Origin: Verrucomicrobiota bacterium
Lineage (GTDB): Bacteria > Verrucomicrobiota > Verrucomicrobiia > Limisphaerales > UBA9464
DNA: 64,000 nucleotides
Direction: 5' to 3'
Assembly (NCBI GenBank): GCA_947471985.1
Contig: CANIZL010000019.1
Span: forward strand, 1 to 64,000
Shown here: in pieces, positions 8,423 through 17,669 of the stretch
How the letters are laid out: each line of letters starts with the position of its first letter
Numbering within the stretch: position 1 is the stretch's first letter
Made by a program: the position numbers and the translations under genes
The notes under the pieces: model-generated
Databases searched by the model: none
The model's input: the letters and a program-made list of their open reading frames with translations, nothing else
What the model was told of the DNA's origin: nothing

Positions 8423-11400
8423 TCAGCGCTGCAGCCGGAAGAACTGCTGCGCGAGATTGCCGGGCACCACGATGTATTGCTGGGCCCCGTCGACCACCAC
8501 CGGGGAGGGGATCGCCGTGTACGCGCCGGAAACAACACCGGCCCCGAAGAGCCGCCAACCCGTAAAGCTCGCGGCCCACGCGAGCCGCAGGTTGCCTTCC
8601 GGCGTGCGCGTGGCCGACAGCGTGGGCGCGGGTTGCGTCACCGTGCCGCCCTTCACGAGCTGGACGTTGTCGAACACGAGGGTGTTATCCCCCGCCGCAA
8701 TCTGTTCGAACTTGAGCGCGCCTTCGGTCGCCGGAGCGGCGAAGACGATCGAACGGGTGGCATACGGATTCGTTCCGCCCACGGGCGTGATGGATTCCTC
8801 CAGCAGCGTCGCGCCATTGAAGGAAACCCGGAGCTGCGGCGTATTGCCACCCCGGGCATTCACCGCAAAGGACAGCGTGTAGTTTTGTCCGCTGGTCAGG
8901 CCGGTGACGTTCTGGCTGAGCGACGATCCCTGCCCCTGCAGGAACGCGACCGAATCCTGATCCGGTCCCACGCCATTGTCCGCGAACGGCCCCACCACAT
9001 AAGCGTTCACGCCGTAGTTGCCGGTGCCGATCCAACCCGTGAGCGCGTCCGGCTGAAGGTATCCCGGGAATGCCACAATCCCTTCGGCCTCGAAACTGGG
9101 ATTGCTGAGGACGACCTGTCCCGCATCCCGCTGAACCACCGTTACGCCATCGAGCAACAAGGTGGCATCGCCACTGGCCGTCGAGTTGAAGCTCAGGAGG
9201 CCGCTATCGGCCGTGGGCACAAACTCAGCCTGAGCCGCGTAGTAATCGGCGGTCCCACCGACGGGCGTGACGGTTTCCACAGTCAACAGATCCGTGTCGT
9301 TGAATCGCACGGTGAAACCCATACTGCCGCCGCAGCAATTCCGCGTGTTGTAGCGGAACTGGAGCCAGTAAGCCTTGCCGGGCACGAGATTGGCGAGCGC
9401 CTGCGAGAGGACGGAGCTGCCCTGCAGGAAGGCGATCTGACGCCGATCCGGAACGACGCCGTTGTCATGGAACGGCCCGGTGTTGTTGTTCAGTCCGGAA
9501 CCACCGGTCCACGCGAGGATGGAACCATAACCCGGGAAGCCGCCCGCGGGATTGGCTTCGAAGCTCGGATTGCGAACGAACGAACCGCTGACGACGACAC
9601 TGACCCCGTTGTCCACGCACAAGCCGGCGGCACTGACCACTTCCACATTGGCCCGGCCCACGGCGAGAGTATGCAGGGCTATCTCCTGCAACGTCTCCCC
9701 GCCGGCGGCGAAGGTGACGCTGAGCACGCCGTCGGCCGCCGCGCCTTCCAGTCGGAGCACGGCCGGATTGGAACTGCGCAGTTTGATGGTCGCCGGACCG
9801 GCAGCGATCAATTGCGCCGGCACCGCAATCGCCACCGACGCCGTTTGATTGGCGGACAACTCCAATTGTCCGGGTGAGACCCCCAGACACGGCAGGGTCA
9901 CCGATTGGCCCAGCAGCCGGATGTCGTCCAACAGCACCGTCTGATCGCCCGCGGCGACCTGTTCAAACAGCAGATCCACGCTGACGCCCGACGACACAAA
10001 ATCCACGAAGGCGCTGCGATAGGCCTGCCCGGCACCCACGGGGGCAACGTCATTTTCCCAAACGACCGTCGTCCCCACTTTGACCCGCAAACGCGGCGTG
10101 TTGCCGCTGCGGGCGTTGTAATTCCACTGCAGCCGATAACTGCTCGCCGCAGTCAACCGCGGGATCGTCTGCCCCAACGAACTCGCCCCCTGCAGGAACG
10201 CCACGTGATCCTGATCGGGCGCGTGGCCATTGTCCGCAAACGGACCCGCTCCGGCGAAATTGACCCCGTAGGTGCCGGTGCCGGTCCACCCGGACAACAG
10301 ACGCGGCCCGATGATTCCGTCCGACGCCACGTCGCCGCTGGCCTCGAAACTCGGATTGGCGATCACCACATTGCCGTCATCGCGCTGCACAATCGTGACG
10401 CCGTCGATGAGCACGGTGGCATCGCCCGTCGCCGTCGAAGCCAGACTGAGGCGCGCGGTATCGGCCGCGGCCTTGAACGGGACATTCCGGGTGTAGTAGG
10501 GATTCGGCGCCGCCGTCCGGATGTTGGCGATACGATCGACCTCGACTTCATCGATCTTGGTGGCGAGATCCATGGTGCCACCGCAGCAGCCGCGGACGTT
10601 GTAACGGAACTGCACCCAATAGGTCTTGCCCGCCACCAGTCCGGTGAGGTTTTGGCTCAAAGAACCCGAGCCCTGCAGGAACGCCACACGCGCCTGATCC
10701 GGGATCGTGCTGTTGTCGTGGAACGGGCCGTTGGACTGATTCACCCCGCCGCCGCCCGTCTTCTCCCACTGGGCCACGTCGGAATAGCCCGGGAAGGCGG
10801 GATTGTAGTTTTCCTCGAAGCTGGGATTTTTCACCAACCCGGACCGCACGCGAACGGCGAAGGGATCACCAATGCAGGCCCCCGCGGCACTCACGATCGA
10901 AATTCGCGCGGAACCCGTGCCTTTGATTTCCATCGGCACAGGCAGTGTGTAAGGACCGCCCTTGGCGAACGTCAGCGTCAATTCCCCATTGGCCGCCGCC
11001 CCCGTCAATTTGGCCACGGACGGGTCCGAAGAAACCACCTTCACCACCGCCGGACCATTGGCCACCAGACCCGAAGGCACCCAAACGGTGGCCGTTTCGG
11101 AGCGACCGACCGCCGACTCTATACCTCGCTCGGTGAAATCCACACAGGCCTTCGCACTGATCTTGAGGTCCTCAAAGACATGCTGCCAGTTGGCTCCGAC
11201 GCCCTCCAGGGTGATGTAATTATTCCGGAAGCCGCTGGCTTTGACGTACTCGTTTCCGCTGTCGGTCAGGGCCACCGCCGCGCCGTTCACCGTCAGGGAC
11301 AGGGTGGCCGGCGCACCGGCGAAGTTGGCCGCCTTCGCGCTCAACTTCACCTTGAACGGCGGCTCGGGGAGGATCCCCACCGCCGAACTGAACACCTTCG

Positions 11401-12880
11401 TGCCACCGTCCCAGACTTCGATCGCACCGTTGATGCGGAACAGAACGCCCATGCCGTCCTGGTTGATGACGAAACTATTCGGCGTCGAATTCCCAACCAC
11501 AATGGCCGCCCAGTCGTTGGACGAACGATCCGGCGCGTTGGCGCCCGGAGTCAGTTCCACTTCCACGGCAAACTCCGGTCCCTCCCGGAAATTATGGGCC
11601 GGAGAAACTCCGCCACCTTGATTCACGATCACCAGCTTGTTGGGATACTCGGTCGGTCCCACCTGAGTGGTATCGTCCGCATCTCCGCCCGCCGCGCTCA
11701 CCGCAGCCTCGGTATAGGTCAACGGCTTCAAGACCCCGCCCTGCCGGGTGTCGACGCCGGCATTCACGTCCAGACTACCACCCGCCAAATTGAACGAATC
11801 GGTTAGCAATACTTCGTCGTAGGCCAGTCCATCGGTGACAAACACCGTGACCCCGCCCGCGACATTGACGTCGGCGGGGCCTTCCACGGTGAACGTGGCG
11901 ACACCGGCCGCCACGCCGGCAATGGTAAAGGTCTTGGAAGTCGGTCCGCCCTTCGCAAAATCGAGGGTCAGAACGCCGCCCGCGGATCCACCGGTCGGCC
12001 GTGCGACCGAGGGCGCCGATGAGGTCACTTTGATCTGAGCCGCACCGTTGGCGATCAGTTGGGCCGGGATGGTCACGGTGATCGGATCGCTCGTCGGCGA
12101 AACCAGTTTATCAATGGTGCGACTTTGCGGGGCGACCTGAATGTCGGGCACGGCCGACACCGTGAGATTGTCAAAACCATGCAACCACGGTGTGGGCGAA
12201 CCGTAGCCCATCAGGGTCACGAAGTTGTTTTTGAATCCGGCCGCCTTGGTCAGGGTGGTGGCATTGCCGGCACCGATCTGGGCCAGTTTATCGTCCACAT
12301 ACATCTGCACCATGGCCGGAGCGCCGGTGAAATTTCCGGCACTGACTTCAATCCGGACATGGAAGGCCTGGTCGCGCGGACAGCCGCCGGTGATTCCGGG
12401 CCCGCCGTATTGCGCGGCCCCACCGTCGAAGGTCTGGATGTCCCCGTTATTGCGAAACAGGATGCCGACGCCATCGGAGGCATTGACGAAAATATTCTGC
12501 GCCGTGGCACCAAAAACCACCGCGCACCAATCGGTGGACAAGCCATCCCCGGGGTCATCATCAACCCCGGGATTTGCGTCGAATTCGATCGTGAACCGGC
12601 GGCCCTCCGTAAAATTATGGACCGGTGACAGGTAGGAATTCGAGGTCAGCAGGACACCTCCCGGGAAACCCGGATCCCCGATTTGGGGTGGATTTGCGGT
12701 GGTCGCGTAATTGAGTGGGGCGAGGCGGCCGGTCTGACGCAACGCGGTGTCGGTGTTGAGGTCCGAGGCGGATCCGGCGTCAAAACTGTCCTTGAAACTC
12801 AGCTCGGAATTCAGTGGAGCCGCCTGGACCCACGCTGCCGCCATCACTGATAACGATGGCCAGAAATACGATTTACGCAT
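8423..12880 (-). CDS. Large secreted multi-domain protein with two ConA-like and four NPSFE repeat units
   Basis: I start this 1485-residue protein at ATG 12880, which is preceded by AGGAAGAAC and gives a good signal peptide (MRKSYFWPSL..., cleaved after WVQA). Two lectin/ConA-like units occupy about residues 25-215 and 335-560; both contain the pattern W-[CA]-A-[VI]-V, then GVLFR or GILFR, then FRNNYITL or FKNNFVTL. Ig-like linkers follow each. Four units beginning NPSFE start near 682, 840, 1101 and 1257 and each contains a PD-[QR]-x-x-[VI]-AFLQG core. They resemble carbohydrate-binding or DUF642-like jelly rolls. No catalytic domain or anchor is recognised; the C-terminus ends in a short fibronectin-like tail (FFRLQR). 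A role in binding polysaccharide or surface layers is inference. Confidence 0.8.
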   Translation of the reverse strand: MRKSYFWPSLSVMAAAWVQAAPLNSELSFKDSFDAGSASDLNTDTALRQTGRLAPLNYATTANPPQIGDPGFPGGVLLTSNSYLSPVHNFTEGRRFTIEFDANPGVDDDPGDGLSTDWCAVVFGATAQNIFVNASDGVGILFRNNGDIQTFDGGAAQYGGPGITGGCPRDQAFHVRIEVSAGNFTGAPAMVQMYVDDKLAQIGAGNATTLTKAAGFKNNFVTLMGYGSPTPWLHGFDNLTVSAVPDIQVAPQSRTIDKLVSPTSDPITVTIPAQLIANGAAQIKVTSSAPSVARPTGGSAGGVLTLDFAKGGPTSKTFTIAGVAAGVATFTVEGPADVNVAGGVTVFVTDGLAYDEVLLTDSFNLAGGSLDVNAGVDTRQGGVLKPLTYTEAAVSAAGGDADDTTQVGPTEYPNKLVIVNQGGGVSPAHNFREGPEFAVEVELTPGANAPDRSSNDWAAIVVGNSTPNSFVINQDGMGVLFRINGAIEVWDGGTKVFSSAVGILPEPPFKVKLSAKAANFAGAPATLSLTVNGAAVALTDSGNEYVKASGFRNNYITLEGVGANWQHVFEDLKISAKACVDFTERGIESAVGRSETATVWVPSGLVANGPAVVKVVSSDPSVAKLTGAAANGELTLTFAKGGPYTLPVPMEIKGTGSARISIVSAAGACIGDPFAVRVRSGLVKNPSFEENYNPAFPGYSDVAQWEKTGGGGVNQSNGPFHDNSTIPDQARVAFLQGSGSLSQNLTGLVAGKTYWVQFRYNVRGCCGGTMDLATKIDEVEVDRIANIRTAAPNPYYTRNVPFKAAADTARLSLASTATGDATVLIDGVTIVQRDDGNVVIANPSFEASGDVASDGIIGPRLLSGWTGTGTYGVNFAGAGPFADNGHAPDQDHVAFLQGASSLGQTIPRLTAASSYRLQWNYNARSGNTPRLRVKVGTTVVWENDVAPVGAGQAYRSAFVDFVSSGVSVDLLFEQVAAGDQTVLLDDIRLLGQSVTLPCLGVSPGQLELSANQTASVAIAVPAQLIAAGPATIKLRSSNPAVLRLEGAAADGVLSVTFAAGGETLQEIALHTLAVGRANVEVVSAAGLCVDNGVSVVVSGSFVRNPSFEANPAGGFPGYGSILAWTGGSGLNNNTGPFHDNGVVPDRRQIAFLQGSSVLSQALANLVPGKAYWLQFRYNTRNCCGGSMGFTVRFNDTDLLTVETVTPVGGTADYYAAQAEFVPTADSGLLSFNSTASGDATLLLDGVTVVQRDAGQVVLSNPSFEAEGIVAFPGYLQPDALTGWIGTGNYGVNAYVVGPFADNGVGPDQDSVAFLQGQGSSLSQNVTGLTSGQNYTLSFAVNARGGNTPQLRVSFNGATLLEESITPVGGTNPYATRSIVFAAPATEGALKFEQIAAGDNTLVFDNVQLVKGGTVTQPAPTLSATRTPEGNLRLAWAASFTGWRLFGAGVVSGAYTAIPSPVVVDGAQQYIVVPGNLAQQFFRLQR

Positions 12881-13015
12881 GGTTGTTCTTCCTATCCCCG
12901 CATGGGAGGGACACGAAAATGCGGGAGCGAAGGGCACACGCATGCCACGACGGACGCAATTCTGGTCCAGACTTCAACGGGGAACGCCGCCAAGAATGCG
13001 CCCGCCCCCACGTGC

Positions 13016-13029
13016 TTGGCAATTGCCAA
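13016..13029. promoter_or_regulatory. 14-bp perfect palindrome in a divergent intergenic region
   Basis: TTGGCAATTGCCAA is a perfect palindrome located between the start of the large secreted-protein gene (12880, minus) and the halogenase-like gene (13131, plus). Position and symmetry suit an operator for a dimeric regulator of one or both genes. A few such palindromes are expected by chance in 64 kb, so this is tentative. Confidence 0.3.
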
Positions 13030-13130
13030 TTCCAAACTCAGCGAAAGCAACGCCGCCGTTCCCGCCCCGTGAATCGCCCCGGGGGATGGGGCTTGCCCTA
13101 CCGCGGCCAACGGCTGCACGCTGAGGCTTT

Positions 13131-14687
13131 GTGAGGACCGCCACGGCTGCTGATGATCCGGGAATTTATGATGTCGCCATTCTGGGCGGTTCCCTGGCCG
13201 GGGCATCCATGGCGCTGCTGCTGCTGCGGGAGCGGCCGGACTTGCGCGTGGTCATCCTGGAGAAATCCACCTCGTTCCCCCGCCGCGTCGGGGAAGCCAC
13301 CGTGGAGGTGAGCAGTTATTTTCTCAGCCGCGTGCTCGGCCTGACGCAGTTCCTCAACGAGACCCAACTCGCCAAACAGGGGATGCGATTCTGGTTCGCC
13401 AACGAGCACGTCCAAAAGCTGGACGAAAGCAGCGAAATCGGCGGGCGCTACCTCGCCCGGCTGCCCGCGTGGCAGGTGGATCGCAGCACCTTGGACGAGG
13501 AAGTCCTTCGTCGCGCGGCCGCCGCCGGAGCCGTCCTCCACCGCCCCGCCAAAGCGATTCGCGTCACGCTGAAACCCGGCGGCCTGCAGGTTATCGACTG
13601 GCAATCCAGCGAGGCCCCCGACCGTCCGGCAGCCACTCCCCTGCGCGCCCGGTGGGTCGTCGATGCGAGCGGCTTTTCCTGCCTATTGGCGCGTCAGGAA
13701 GGTTGGTTTCAGCGCAACGCCGATCATCCCACCACCGCGTGTTGGGCGCGCTGGACCGGCGTGCAGGACTGGGACAGCCACGAACTCGCGCAGCGCTTTC
13801 CCCAGTGGTCCGCCGCGTGTCAGGGGATCCGCGCCACCGCCACCAACCACCTGGTGGGCGATGGCTGGTGGGCCTGGTGCATTCCACTGAAGGGCGGCGA
13901 TTATTCCGTGGGCGTGGTGTTCGATCAGCGACGCGTGGAATGGTCGCGGGACAGCGCACCGCTCGGAGTCCGGCTGAAGGAATTTCTCTGCGCCCATCCG
14001 GTCGGCCGCGAAATGTTCGCGCACGCGGAACCCGTGGCCGGTGACGTCAAATGGCGGGCCAACCTCGCCTACTCCAGCCGGCACTATGCGGGCGACGGTT
14101 TTGTGCTGGTCGGCGATGCCGCTGCCTTTCTGGATCCGTTTTACAGCCCGGGCATGGATTGGTTGAGTTACACCGTCACCCGGGGTTCGCAGTTGATTCT
14201 CGCGGGATTGCGCGGCGAACCCGTGAAACCACTTGTGGACCGCCATAATCGCGATTTTACCCAAGCTTACGAACGCTGGTTCGCCGCCATCTATCAGGAC
14301 AAGTACGACTGGATGGGGGACTTCGAACTCATGTCGGTCGGCTTCCAACTCGACCTGAGCCTGTACTACATCGGCGTCGTTTCCCAACCGGTGAAGCAGG
14401 GCGGCGCGGCCCTGTTGCAACCGGTCTTCAGCCTGCCGCCGAGCGAGGGGCCTTACCGATTGATGCGCCTGTACAATCGTCGGCTGGCGTCGATGGCCCG
14501 CGAACGCCGGCGGCGCGGCCGGTTTGGTCGCCGGAACGATCATCAACGTTTTCTGCTCAACGGATTCCTGCCGGACAATTCCACCGGCCGCGCCGTGCTG
14601 ACCGGACTGCGGCACTGGCTCATGCTGGAGTTGACCGAGGGTTGGCGAACCTGGTTCCGGGCGCGAACGGCGGGTGCAACCAAGTAG
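13131..14687 (+). CDS. FAD-dependent monooxygenase / flavin-dependent halogenase-like protein
   Basis: A 518-residue flavoprotein starting with GTG. The Rossmann FAD motif VAILGGSLAGAS is at residues 15-26, an arginine-glutamate element (RRVGEAT) at 51-57, and DASGFS near 178. Residues 247-252 read W-A-W-C-I-P, fitting the WxWxIP signature of flavin-dependent halogenases. K82 (AKQGMRFWF) lies where halogenases carry the lysine that directs hypohalous acid. The second FAD signature VLVGDAAAFLDPFYSPG is present. Related proteins without halogenase activity (geranylgeranyl-reductase-like) cannot be excluded. Neighbours are not biosynthetic: a PQQ dehydrogenase starts 54 bases downstream on the same strand. 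Confidence 0.75.
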   Translation: MRTATAADDPGIYDVAILGGSLAGASMALLLLRERPDLRVVILEKSTSFPRRVGEATVEVSSYFLSRVLGLTQFLNETQLAKQGMRFWFANEHVQKLDESSEIGGRYLARLPAWQVDRSTLDEEVLRRAAAAGAVLHRPAKAIRVTLKPGGLQVIDWQSSEAPDRPAATPLRARWVVDASGFSCLLARQEGWFQRNADHPTTACWARWTGVQDWDSHELAQRFPQWSAACQGIRATATNHLVGDGWWAWCIPLKGGDYSVGVVFDQRRVEWSRDSAPLGVRLKEFLCAHPVGREMFAHAEPVAGDVKWRANLAYSSRHYAGDGFVLVGDAAAFLDPFYSPGMDWLSYTVTRGSQLILAGLRGEPVKPLVDRHNRDFTQAYERWFAAIYQDKYDWMGDFELMSVGFQLDLSLYYIGVVSQPVKQGGAALLQPVFSLPPSEGPYRLMRLYNRRLASMARERRRRGRFGRRNDHQRFLLNGFLPDNSTGRAVLTGLRHWLMLELTEGWRTWFRARTAGATK

Positions 14688-14741
14688 CGGCGAACGCATT
14701 TCGCGTTTGACCAGCACAACCCGGGCGCTGGATTCTGGCCC

Positions 14742-16925
14742 ATGTCCGCCCGCACTACCGGTTTAACTACCGGTTTAATGAGAACGTCTTCCTGGTCCCT
14801 GGTGACCGTGATGCTGGGCTGTCTGCTCGCCGTGCGCAGCCTCGCCGCCCCGGACGTCAATTGGGGCAGTTATCTCGGGGACGCCGGCAGCAGTCATTAC
14901 TCGCCGCTGCGACAGATCACGCCCGGCAATGTGCCCAAGCTCCGCGTGGCGTGGACCTACCATGCCGGCGGGGCCAGCACCAACAATCGCACCCAGATCC
15001 AATGCAATCCCCTGGTCATCGACGGGGTGCTGTACGGCACGTCGCCGGATTTGCAGCTTTTTGCGTTGGACGCCGCGACGGGCCGGGAATTGTGGCGGTT
15101 TAATCCCAGCACCCTGAAGGGCTTTACCCGGTCGGGGGTAAACCGCGGACTGGTCCACTGGAGCGACGGCCGCGAGCGGCGCATTTTCTACGGCAACAAC
15201 CATTACCTGCACGCGCTGGATGCCCGCACCGGACAACTTATCCCATCCTTTGGCACCAACGGTTCCATCGATCTCAAATTGGATCTCGGCCGCGACGTCA
15301 CCGGGCTGGACCTGCAGGCGAACACGCCGGGGCGGATTTACCGAGACCGGCTGATCGTCGGGATGCGCGTCGGCGAAGGACCCGCTCCGGCCGCGCCGGG
15401 ACATATCCGCGCGTACGACGTCCGGTCCGGCCGGCTGATCTGGCGCTTCAACACGATTCCGCATCCGGGCGAACCCGGCTATGAAACCTGGCCGCCCAAC
15501 AGTCACACCTACATGGGAGGCGCCAATGTCTGGGCGGGATTCTCGCTCGACGAGGCGCGGGGATTGGTCTTCTGCCCCACCGGTTCCTCAGCGTTTGATT
15601 TCTGGGGCGGGAATCGCATCGGCCAAAACCTTTATGCCAACTGCCTGATCGCCCTGAACGCGGAGACGGGACAGCACGTCTGGCATCAACAGCTGGTGCG
15701 GCACGACCTGTGGGATCGCGACCTGCCGGCGCCGCCCAATCTGTTAACCGTCACCCACCAGGGCCGGCGCGTGGATGCCGTCGCGCAGGTGACGAAGTCC
15801 GGTCACGTCTTCACGTTCCATCGCGAGACGGGAGCGCCGCTGTTTCCGATCCGCGAAGTGCCCGTGCCACCCTCGGATCTTTCCGGTGAGTCCGCGTGGC
15901 CAACCCAGCCCATTCCGACCAAGCCGTCCCCCTTCGCGCGCCAGCTGTTCACCTACGATGAAATCACCGACATCTCGCCGGAGGCCCACCGGCAGGTGCT
16001 GGATCGCTTCGTCAAACTGCGCCCCCACGCCCTCTTTCTGCCGCCCAGCCGCGAAGGAACCATCATCCTGCCGGGCTTCGATGGCGGCGCGGAATGGGGC
16101 GGCGCCGCGGCCGATCCGCAGGGGATTCTCTACGTCAACGCCAACGACATGCCCTGGGTCTTAAACATGGTGGAGACCCGTCGCCCGGGCAGTGAACCGC
16201 AGTCGAGTGGCGCGGCCATCTATGGCCAGATCTGCGCCGCGTGCCATGGCTTGGACCGCTTGGGTAACCGCGCGCAAAACGTCCCGTCGCTGCTGGACAT
16301 CGCGCAGCGCCTGAAGCAGCCGGACATCCTGGCCCTGCTGAAGACCGGCAAAGGCGTGATGCCGGCGTTCGATTTCCTTAGTGAAGGTCAGCGCCGGGCC
16401 GTGGTAGGCTATTTGCTGGGATCCATTGGCGCCGCGGAAGCCGCCGCCACCGGAGACGGGCATCGGGAGGAGACCGTGGGGGCGGATGTCGTGGGCACGA
16501 TTCCCTATACCACGACTGGATACAATCGCTGGCTCGACACCAACGGCTATCCGGCCATCAAGCCGCCCTGGGGCACGCTCAATGCCATCGATCTCAACAC
16601 CGGAGAATACGTCTGGCGGGTGCCATTGGGCGAGCGTCCGGAGCTGACTGCCCGGGGAATACCGCTGACGGGCACGGAAAATTATGGGGGCCCCATCGTA
16701 ACCGCGGGAGGCTTGGTTTTCATCGCGGCCAGCCGCGACGAACAGTTCCGGGCGTTCGATCGAAAGTCGGGTCGCGAACTTTGGAAAGTCCCACTGCCCG
16801 CCGCCGGATATGCCACCCCGGCCACGTACTCCGTGAAGGGGCGGCAATACGTGGTCATCGCCTGCGGCGGCGGCAAGATCGGAACCAAGAGTGGTGATGC
16901 CTACGTCGCCTTCGCCCTGCCCTGA
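14742..16925 (+). CDS. PQQ-dependent dehydrogenase with internal cytochrome c domain
   Basis: A 727-residue secreted quinoprotein. After a signal peptide comes the family opening [19 protein letters not shown] and repeated propeller-blade motifs ([44 protein letters not shown]) forming an eight-bladed beta-propeller that holds pyrroloquinoline quinone. A cytochrome-c domain with CAACH (C497, C500, H501) is inserted before the last blades, so electrons could pass from PQQ to heme within one chain. The alcohol or sugar substrate is not predictable. The start is uncertain: ATG 14742 or ATG 14778; the second directly follows a 12-bp tandem doublet and still leaves a full signal peptide. It probably forms a unit with the upstream flavoprotein gene. 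Confidence 0.9.
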   Translation: MSARTTGLTTGLMRTSSWSLVTVMLGCLLAVRSLAAPDVNWGSYLGDAGSSHYSPLRQITPGNVPKLRVAWTYHAGGASTNNRTQIQCNPLVIDGVLYGTSPDLQLFALDAATGRELWRFNPSTLKGFTRSGVNRGLVHWSDGRERRIFYGNNHYLHALDARTGQLIPSFGTNGSIDLKLDLGRDVTGLDLQANTPGRIYRDRLIVGMRVGEGPAPAAPGHIRAYDVRSGRLIWRFNTIPHPGEPGYETWPPNSHTYMGGANVWAGFSLDEARGLVFCPTGSSAFDFWGGNRIGQNLYANCLIALNAETGQHVWHQQLVRHDLWDRDLPAPPNLLTVTHQGRRVDAVAQVTKSGHVFTFHRETGAPLFPIREVPVPPSDLSGESAWPTQPIPTKPSPFARQLFTYDEITDISPEAHRQVLDRFVKLRPHALFLPPSREGTIILPGFDGGAEWGGAAADPQGILYVNANDMPWVLNMVETRRPGSEPQSSGAAIYGQICAACHGLDRLGNRAQNVPSLLDIAQRLKQPDILALLKTGKGVMPAFDFLSEGQRRAVVGYLLGSIGAAEAAATGDGHREETVGADVVGTIPYTTTGYNRWLDTNGYPAIKPPWGTLNAIDLNTGEYVWRVPLGERPELTARGIPLTGTENYGGPIVTAGGLVFIAASRDEQFRAFDRKSGRELWKVPLPAAGYATPATYSVKGRQYVVIACGGGKIGTKSGDAYVAFALP
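14754..14777. repeat. 12-bp perfect tandem doublet
   Basis: ACTACCGGTTTA occurs twice without a gap at 14754-14765 and 14766-14777. It ends on the base before ATG 14778, the alternative start of the PQQ dehydrogenase. If that start is used, the doublet lies in the untranslated leader; otherwise it encodes TTGLTTGL in the n-region of the signal peptide. Confidence 0.6.
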
Positions 16926-16929
16926 CGCT

Positions 16930-17643
16930 GTGAAGGACACCTTACGGGGCGCACCCACCGGCTTCACCCTGATCGAGCTGCTGGTGGTGGTCGGTATCAT
17001 CGCCCTGCTGGCGGGACTCTTGCTCCCGGCGCTGGCCCGGGCTCAGGGCACCGCCCGGAAGTCGGCGTGCGTCAGCAATCTGCACCAGCTCGGGCTCGCC
17101 TGGCAGCTTTACCTCGACGATCACGCCGATCATTTTCCCGACCGGCGCGATTTGAAGTCCGCACTTCCCGGCGGTTACCAACCGTGGACCACCTGGCCCA
17201 AGAGTGATCCCCGCGCCGGTTGGGCGGCCGTGGTGCTGCAGACGATTCTGCCCACCCGCGGAATCTGGGAATGTCCGGCCGTTGCCACCGGTCCACTCGC
17301 CCGAATCGAGCAGGCCCATCAAGCCGCCGGAACCAACGCCGCCGCGCCTCGGGTCACCTACTGGATGTGGCGGTTTGATCGAACCGACGATCCCATTCCC
17401 GCCGACAATTTTTGGGGCCGGACGGTCAACGAAGCCATCCAACAACTCAGCACGGCCAACAATCCCACCGTGGGCACGCCCAACGGCCCGGCCGACGTGG
17501 AGTTGATCGTAGACCCGTATTTTCCCAATACCATCCCGTCACTCCCGGAAGAGATCCGCGGCTGGTCGGCGCATCTTGGGGGGCGCAACCGGTTGTTGTT
17601 GGATGGTCACGTGGAAAACCTCCGGGATTCGCGCACCCGGTAA
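16930..17643 (+). CDS. Prepilin-like protein (type II pseudopilin) with H-X9-DG motif
   Basis: Starting at GTG 16930, four bases after the PQQ dehydrogenase stop, this gives 237 residues. The N-terminus carries a type IV prepilin signal: [21 protein letters not shown], cleaved after the glycine by prepilin peptidase with methylation of the phenylalanine. The C-terminus has histidine, nine residues, then DG ([12 protein letters not shown]), the pre-pilin H-X9-DG pattern characteristic of verrucomicrobial and planctomycetal pseudopilins. No pilus or secretion-system genes are nearby, so it is one of the dispersed pseudopilins typical of these phyla. ATG 16891 would overlap the previous gene and add unlikely residues before the leader. 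Confidence 0.88.
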   Translation: MKDTLRGAPTGFTLIELLVVVGIIALLAGLLLPALARAQGTARKSACVSNLHQLGLAWQLYLDDHADHFPDRRDLKSALPGGYQPWTTWPKSDPRAGWAAVVLQTILPTRGIWECPAVATGPLARIEQAHQAAGTNAAAPRVTYWMWRFDRTDDPIPADNFWGRTVNEAIQQLSTANNPTVGTPNGPADVELIVDPYFPNTIPSLPEEIRGWSAHLGGRNRLLLDGHVENLRDSRTR

Positions 17644-17669
17644 CTCCCGGCACCGCACGGATCACGGCT

